From assembly GCA_030435675.1 (NCBI GenBank), contig CM059622.1:12710001-12774000 (forward strand): 64,000 nt of DNA. The letters are read 5' to 3'. The translations under genes and the position numbers were made by a program. The first letter of the stretch is position 1; every line of letters starts with the position of its first letter. Source of the DNA: Steinernema hermaphroditum (lineage: Eukaryota > Nematoda > Chromadorea > Rhabditida > Steinernematidae). Below the pieces are notes generated by a model that was not told where the DNA came from, searched no databases, and saw only the letters and a list, made by a program, of their open reading frames with translations. This document shows, in pieces, positions 58,639-64,000 of the stretch.

Positions 58639-59178
58639 TCATAGAAGACCGGTAGCGCGACTAATATTCTTGTTCGCCTCAGAAGCCGCCTCCAATTTCT
58701 TGAAATCGTGAAAGCATATTCTTACAATGAAGGTGAAATAAATGCTCAAGGGCATTCCAAACATCGAAGAGACCATTCGGTAGATCCACGGTTCCACCTC
58801 GCTTTCCTTGTAGTCTCCTAAGTGGAGCGCATGAAAGCTGTCGGAAAAGTACGGTACCTGCGTGCTCTATCAGCAGGAGCATCACGAAACTGGCGACGAA
58901 GATGAAGGGCATGAAAATGGTGGCCACCATCTGAACTGAGCATTAGGAAAATTCTGGAGTAGCCACCCTACCATCAAGATGTAGAAAGGTCGCAACAGGC
59001 CACCGTGGTCAAGAATGACACTTAAAACTGCGCAGACCGATAAAATGACCCATATGGAATTGTTCATAACGGTTACGCCTGTCCAGAACCAATAGGCGTC
59101 GAAGTGCGAAGCGCGGACACTTGACAGATCGTAGACGGCCATGAGGAAGACGAAAAAGGCGATTAGGAAAGTCGCATC
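58639..59178 (-). CDS. Multi-pass membrane protein, 3' exons; 5' exon not found
   Basis: Three minus-strand exons (59178-58972, 58930-58858, 58817-58639) give 152 residues from the acceptor, or 140 from the first ATG at 59142. Hydrophobic segments are ATFLIAFFVFLMAVYDL, IWVILSVCAVLSVIL, IFMPFIFVASFVMLLLI and MPLSIYFTFIVRIC, followed by a polar tail (HDFKKLEAASEANKNISRA). Because the reading frame is open and hydrophobic upstream of the ATG to an acceptor, one or more 5' exons are probably missing from the model. An open block at 59854-60069 on the same strand is a weak candidate. The final two exons match the partial gene at the window end (63710-63996) in layout. Family not recognised. Confidence 0.65.
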
Positions 59179-61671
59179 CTAAGATTTCTAATTGTAATTT
59201 TACAAAAGAACTTCTGGATGGATGGATTTTGGTGGACGGGATGAGTCTTAGTCTGGCATCTTGATACAGCGACTTTTGTTACTTTTTATGTCAAAATCTT
59301 TATTATTAACATACAAGAAAAAACAATTACAGAAAAGAACGTTTGTTTCTTTTGATGCTACAATTCTTGCTATCAACATTGAAGATTGTGTCTTAATTGC
59401 CTTAAAAATCATTTTTCAAACGCAGTTTACAATTCTCATTTGAGCTCTGTGGACTGGATCGATGGATTTTGACGGAATGGAGGGGCCTTAATATGCCACC
59501 TTGATATAGCGAAATACAAAATGCTGTATGAGCAACCAAGATTGTGCAAATGTACAATTGACGATGACTGCCGTTACGTTAACAGGTAACGGAATCTTGC
59601 ATAAAATAACAACCACACATATCTACTGTCATTATCTACATGAGGAATGAACGAGATTTATTTTTACGATGCGGAAACGAAGTTACAACAATTACATTTT
59701 AATTATTCAAAAATTTCCAACAACTCACTATTTCAAGGCTGGGAGGATCTTGTTTGTTGTATTTACAGAACCCACTTTTTCGAATTCGACCAAACCAGTG
59801 AAAAAAAACGTCCAAAATAAGATATAAAGCATCGGACTAACCGGCTATGAGTCTCACATAATATTCAAAGCGGAGACCGACGACCTGTTTACAAACCAAC
59901 AAAGGAAACCTCCGACATCGATGGGGGCCCGTTCTCTTATGTAGTTGCCTATCCCAATTTTCTGCAGAACTGGACCATACGGAAGACTGGATGTAATTAG
60001 CGCATATGTTTCTTCCGCAAAATTCTCTCGTTTGCACGACCTAAATACGTACCTTCCCAATGAGGGCACTACTGCGCTAGAATGCTGGTTGCCTTTGCAG
60101 AATTAATGTACTAAAACCGCAGATTTTTTTCTTTTTTAGTGCAGATCTGCTCTTTTTTAATTTCTTATGGGTTAGCTATGTGGATCGCCTAATGTTTTTG
60201 TAAACATAACTTCGAACATGGACATCAGAGAAAGCAAAGAGGAATCTTCCAGTTTTGCACAAAAACAGGTGATCTATCAGGTGCTATTTTTTGCTCTTTC
60301 ACAAGTTTTTAGCTCGACTAACGAATGGCGGAACGTATCAATCAAGCGAAAGGACACCGGCGATTTTTTTTTGCTCAGACATGTTTTGCTGGTTGATCAC
60401 GGCAGCTTGTGTTTAATACCCCCTCAAAAATATAAAAACAATTTCATGTTGACCGTAAACGATACAGCTCAATTGCAATTTTACCTGTTTGGGAGCATTT
60501 CTAGTAGCTCTGAAAATAAGGATCAAAAAGAAACACACCTTGGCTCTGAGGCTGCAACACAAACAACAAACGTGCTTGTACTTCTTGAGTGCTTGCCTCC
60601 TAATCTGTTCGGGGGTTGGGACTTCCAGGCGCTCCACATCTTCGGCCATATCTCTGCAAAAAGGAATTGGGTAACCACAAATCTGGTTGCTCGTGTGAAC
60701 GAAGCGGAAGAGGATAACGTGGCGGTGCCCTTTAGGTGCTCGCTTTGGCATCCGCCAATCGATAGTGGAGAGGACCAAAAAGCGCACCAGCGAAGAACAG
60801 AAGCGGAAGCGGCGATATCAGTGACTCTGGCGGCGGTCGGCTGCTCGTTTGTTTAAAGTCGTTATGTTTCAAATCGTTTTAACGATCGTCACTTTGTGTT
60901 CGCATCACTAATGTGCTTTTCAAAAAAAAAAGAAAACTTTAAGCGGTTACGATGGGAAAGACGGGTTGTTATTGCTTAACCCTTTGATCTCAGCTTCAGA
61001 AAGACTGACAGCTGCAAAGTCATAAATGTTTGATGGAGCAATATTTCGACCATTCCCTAAGATAAACGATTCCTGACGCTATTTGTTGTCCTTCGAGGCG
61101 GCTAATTACTAATCTAACCACTAATAACTTATCTGTAGCGATGATTCACAACAAATGGCTGCCCCCGGATGCCCCAAAAAGAGGGCATTTAGACAGAAGT
61201 CTGGAATATTGTTTTTGTCCTGGAGTGAGACCAGTCGGAAAATGAAAAAGAGGAGCGAAAAACGACAAAATCTACCGGTTCTACCGGTCTGAATTTCTGA
61301 ACGGCTTTCTAGTTTAGGTGGCTTTCTTGGACCACCCCTTTTGGGGTGTGATCCAAAAACAGCCAAATCTGAGCACGGCATCTTATGCCTGATGACTCTT
61401 TTGTCTTTTATTCTCTTATCCCGACCTCCCAAAAATGCTTTTAAGTCGAAAGCCCTTAGTATTATGGGATGAACAGTTCTTTGAACTGACAAGTATGATT
61501 GCTTTCAAAGATGATCTAAGTCGGAAAACAATCGACACCTTATTGAGCATGCAATAAACGCGACCACTTGAGGAGTCAATGCTTCTTGAGATTTTTCACT
61601 AGCAGCGCGACAGTTTCTACGGTAATTTCTCCCCAGGTGTTCTGCAGTGCTCATTTCGGAAACCGATACTT
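59179..61671. other. Intergenic with short direct repeats and uncertain frames
   Basis: A direct repeat of about 50 bp (GATGGATTTTG(G/A), then CTTGATA(C/T)AGCGA) lies at 59223-59272 and 59459-59510. At 60413-60856 both strands are open. On the minus strand the ATG at 60649, 4 nt after TTTTTGCAG, starts MAEDVERLEVPTPEQIRRQA, which may be a small gene, but its continuation is unconvincing. Confidence 0.35.
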
Positions 61672-61854
61672 ACAAGGGAAGGGTCAATCATGCAACTCTA
61701 AGATCGGCGCGAGACTATTGGCAAACGGGAGGTCTAGGTGGGTGTATTAACTGTGTAAAATATTAGGTGCCCTCGCTCAGATACCAGCGAGAAAAAGAGG
61801 TTTAAATTTGTGGGTAGCGGAGTATATACGAGTATGGCGGCAGGAAACGCCCTT

Positions 61855-61940
61855 GTCAATGTGGCGCAGTGGATAAGTCATCTGCCTTCCATGTCAGGCC
61901 ATGTTCTAGGGGGTCACGGGTTCGAACCCCCGACCCAATT
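61855..61940 (+). repeat. tRNA-derived sequence, left arm
   Basis: It has good pol III promoter boxes: A box TGGCGCAGTGG (61862) and B box GGTTCGAACCC (61919). The D-arm and anticodon region (CTGCCTTCCA) recall tRNA-Gly(UCC), but the acceptor ends (GTCAATG and ACCCAAT) do not pair and the D stem is poor, so it is not a functional tRNA. The A-to-B spacing is long, as in SINE heads. Confidence 0.65.
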
Positions 61941-62166
61941 TTTCTTTTTCATTCAACTTCAAAATGTTTGAAAGGTGAAGGGAAACATTTTTTACGCAAA
62001 AATGGCTAGACACAGTAGTGCTCATTAATAGCAAATTGTCTTACGGCGTTGTAGAACCTTAATGACACGCTGAATGTTGCGCTGAATATAGCACTGGCCA
62101 GTTGTAGGGTCTGTTAAGAGCACGATAATTACCTTTCAAACATTGCGAAGTTGAATGAAAAAGAAA

Positions 62167-62252
62167 GATTGGGTCGGGGGTTCGAACCCGTGACCTCCTA
62201 GAACATGGCCTGACATGGAAGGCAGATGACTTATCCAGTGCGCCACATTGAC
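62167..62252 (-). repeat. tRNA-derived sequence, right arm
   Basis: Inverted copy of the left tRNA-like sequence with the same A and B boxes (GCAGTGGA there is GCACTGGA here). It would be transcribed towards the left copy. Confidence 0.65.
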
Positions 62253-62435
62253 AAGGGCGTTTCGTGCCGCCATACTCGTATATACTCCGCTACCCACAAA
62301 TTTAAACCTCTTTTTCTCGCTGGTATCTGAGCGAGGGCACCTAATATTTTACACAGTTAATACACCCACCTAGACCTCCCGTTTGCCAATAGTCTCGCGC
62401 CGATCTTAGAGTTGCATGATTGACCCTTCCCTTGT

Positions 62436-63709
62436 TAGTGTTCTCAAAAGGGTAGTCTTTCTGCTACACGAATCAGTCCCACGTAGTCTCGTATTTAAAC
62501 AGCTTTCAAATAGGGTTTAATATTTTGAAACGCACTATCATTAATTATGCGTTTGGCCTTTGCTAATCAGCTGACTATCCTAGAAAGAGCTCTGAGATAA
62601 GTGACCGTGTGAAAAAGGGCGGTTTCTTCATACCATTGTAAGGGTTGATACCTGTTAAGACACGTTTTTGGATGATAAAAATGAATTTTCTGCCTTGTGA
62701 ATATGAGTAACCGTGTCACTATCATTGGCAAAAAGAATTTCGTTCATTTTGTGTTTTTGCATCTAAAATTGTCTCAAAGAAATGCAGATGTCGTTTCGAC
62801 AATCCAGCTCACAGTCACATCTTCTTTTGAGACTACGTCCTAAGCCTGAGCAACAGTGGATAGCAGTTCCATAAAAGTGAATTAGGGACAAGACGATGCG
62901 AAGTGCACGAATAGAACATTGAAAATTCATGCGATAAAGCGATAAATTTGTGAAAAGTGCGCTGATGAAAAACTTCACAGAACCATCTTGCCACTCTTTA
63001 TGTCTACCTTTTACATCCAAAAAGATGAGGTCGTTGTTTAAGTGAACCAAATAGAATGAGGCCAACGCGACCACTTCATATTTTATTCATGTGCGTTTTC
63101 GTGAGGTGCGACTCGATCAATTTTCGACGAAGAAACAGGAAGGGTTTCAGTGCTGATAGGTTTTGATGGCCACATTTTGGTGTCGATAGACTTGCCCGAC
63201 TTGCCTGGATTTGAACGCTAAAAATCTAATGGCCTAGTAGTGATCTAAGCCATAAATCTAAACAAGGCTTCTTATTCTGCTATTTGGTAAGGTGGCAAAG
63301 CGAAGGACACGAAACAGTCCCAAACATATCATCGCCAATGCCACCACGACACCATATTTGGTCACAAAACAAAATGCTAGAATAAAACGGGAGCAATAAC
63401 AAGCAGATCAAGTTATCCAAACAGCTAAACATTCAATAGAAATAGCATGCAATCGCAGGTCTAAAATTTCACATGTCCTCGGTAATGGCCTCGTTTAATG
63501 GCTAACGGCGTCACTTGTTTTCGATTGTGAGATAATTCGCGTGTACTCTTCAGGGGAATCGTTGCCGAACACCGCTCATCATGGCTTTGTTTTGAGATTA
63601 ACGTGGTTTTTATCAGTGGACACCAAGGGTGAACTTATATTTATCCTATAATCTTAGTACATCTCAGTTTCACCCTTCTTCGGATAGACATCTACATAAA
63701 TAGAACGAT
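62436..63709. other. Intergenic, nothing identified
   Basis: No supported exon on either strand. Confidence 0.4.
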
Positions 63710-63996
63710 TCACGATCGACGTCGCCGGAACTGTTTGAAATTCTTGTAACTCTGCCTGATGAAATAAGAAAAACCTATTGTAACCGGAATCAAGAAAAAC
63801 GAGAAGATCGTGCGGTAGAAGCAGGCATCCATCGCCGCTGGTCTCGCATCTGAAACGTTCCATGATCGCCATCCGAAGCCAAAAGTCCAATCCTACCCTC
63901 ACGATCGAAAAACACAATAGATAGCCAGCTATCGGGAAACAGCAGCATCGAGAAGCTCGCAGCGAACACTATTGGCATAATGATGGAAATAATTAT
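63710..63996 (-). CDS. Multi-pass membrane protein, last two exons (5' part beyond window)
   Basis: Exons on the minus strand are 63996-63897 and 63849-63710, with a 47-bp phase 1 intron. The upstream acceptor TTAG occupies the last bases of the window. Hydrophobic stretches are ISIIMPIVFAASFSMLLF and IFSFFLIPVTIGFSYFI, ending in a basic tail (NFKQFRRRRS). The pattern MP(I/F)(V/F)FxASFxMLL, then a phase 1 intron, then a transmembrane helix and short tail, is the same as in the gene at 58639, so the two are tandem paralogues. The family is unknown. Confidence 0.6.
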
Positions 63997-64000
63997 CTAA

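Larger units (their letters stand above)
61672..62435. repeat. Palindromic repeat, 305-bp arms, tRNA-like core
   Basis: The left arm 61672-61976 and right arm 62131-62435 are inverted copies of equal length with only a handful of mismatches, around a 154-bp spacer. Each arm carries a tRNA-like sequence (61855-61940 plus, 62167-62252 minus) pointing to the centre. There is no protein frame. Confidence 0.92.

Noticed and set aside
60218..60856. Plus-strand frame of 212 codons
   Set aside because: The minus strand is open over much of the same stretch and neither translation shows a domain, so no confident gene is called.
61855..61940. Functional tRNA gene
   Set aside because: A and B boxes are good, but the acceptor arms do not pair and the D stem is weak, so it is tRNA-derived rather than a working tRNA.

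Overview
This window is nuclear DNA from a nematode that I cannot name. The evidence for a nematode is as follows. Two spliced-leader RNA genes lie at about 33.5-33.9 kb, and one carries a perfect SL1 leader. Most introns are 41-50 bp with a TTTCAG or TTTAG acceptor. Several start codons sit a few bases after an unpaired acceptor, as expected for trans-splicing. Secreted ShKT-domain proteins are abundant, and there is a satellite built on TTAGGC, the nematode telomere hexamer. All gene models below were built by hand from splice signals and reading-frame continuity; none was checked by alignment or RNA data.

Layout. 0-7.9 kb: a Helitron with an uninterrupted nine-exon gene (HUH Rep, PIF1 helicase, Ulp1/C48 protease), cut at its 5' end by the window edge, with a decayed mariner inserted inside one of its introns. 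10.4 kb: a small secreted protein. 14.0-15.9 kb: a GH19 chitinase. 16.4-16.8 kb: the telomere-like 65-bp satellite. 17.3-28.1 kb: five small type I membrane proteins, all on the plus strand, each with its transmembrane exon preceded by a phase 1 intron; an ShKT gene, a large foldback element and a hairpin lie among them. 29-35.7 kb: two short ShKT peptides, an F-box-associated-like fragment, dispersed repeats, the divergent SL RNA pair, and a novel 52-residue secreted peptide that has taken the leader exon of its ShKT neighbour. 35.7-40 kb: a proline-rich basic protein and a complete DEAH helicase. 41.7-49.5 kb: three multi-ShKT secreted or mucin-like proteins and a coiled-coil protein. 49.8-53.8 kb: a tau-tubulin/casein-kinase-like pseudokinase and a NYN-fold protein. 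54.2-56.6 kb: the mitochondrial phosphate carrier and a 4EHP-type eIF4E, close enough to be an operon. 57.3-58.1 kb: a further ShKT protein. 58.6-64 kb: two related multi-pass membrane genes on either side of a 764-bp palindrome that carries tRNA-like pol III promoters.

How it fits together. The window mixes housekeeping genes (splicing-type helicase, phosphate carrier, cap binding) with expanding families of secreted and cell-surface proteins and with repeats. Palindromic and inverted duplications recur: the SL RNA pair, the signal-peptide duplication, the tRNA-like palindrome and the foldback elements. They suggest that inverted duplication has been a frequent way for this region to change.
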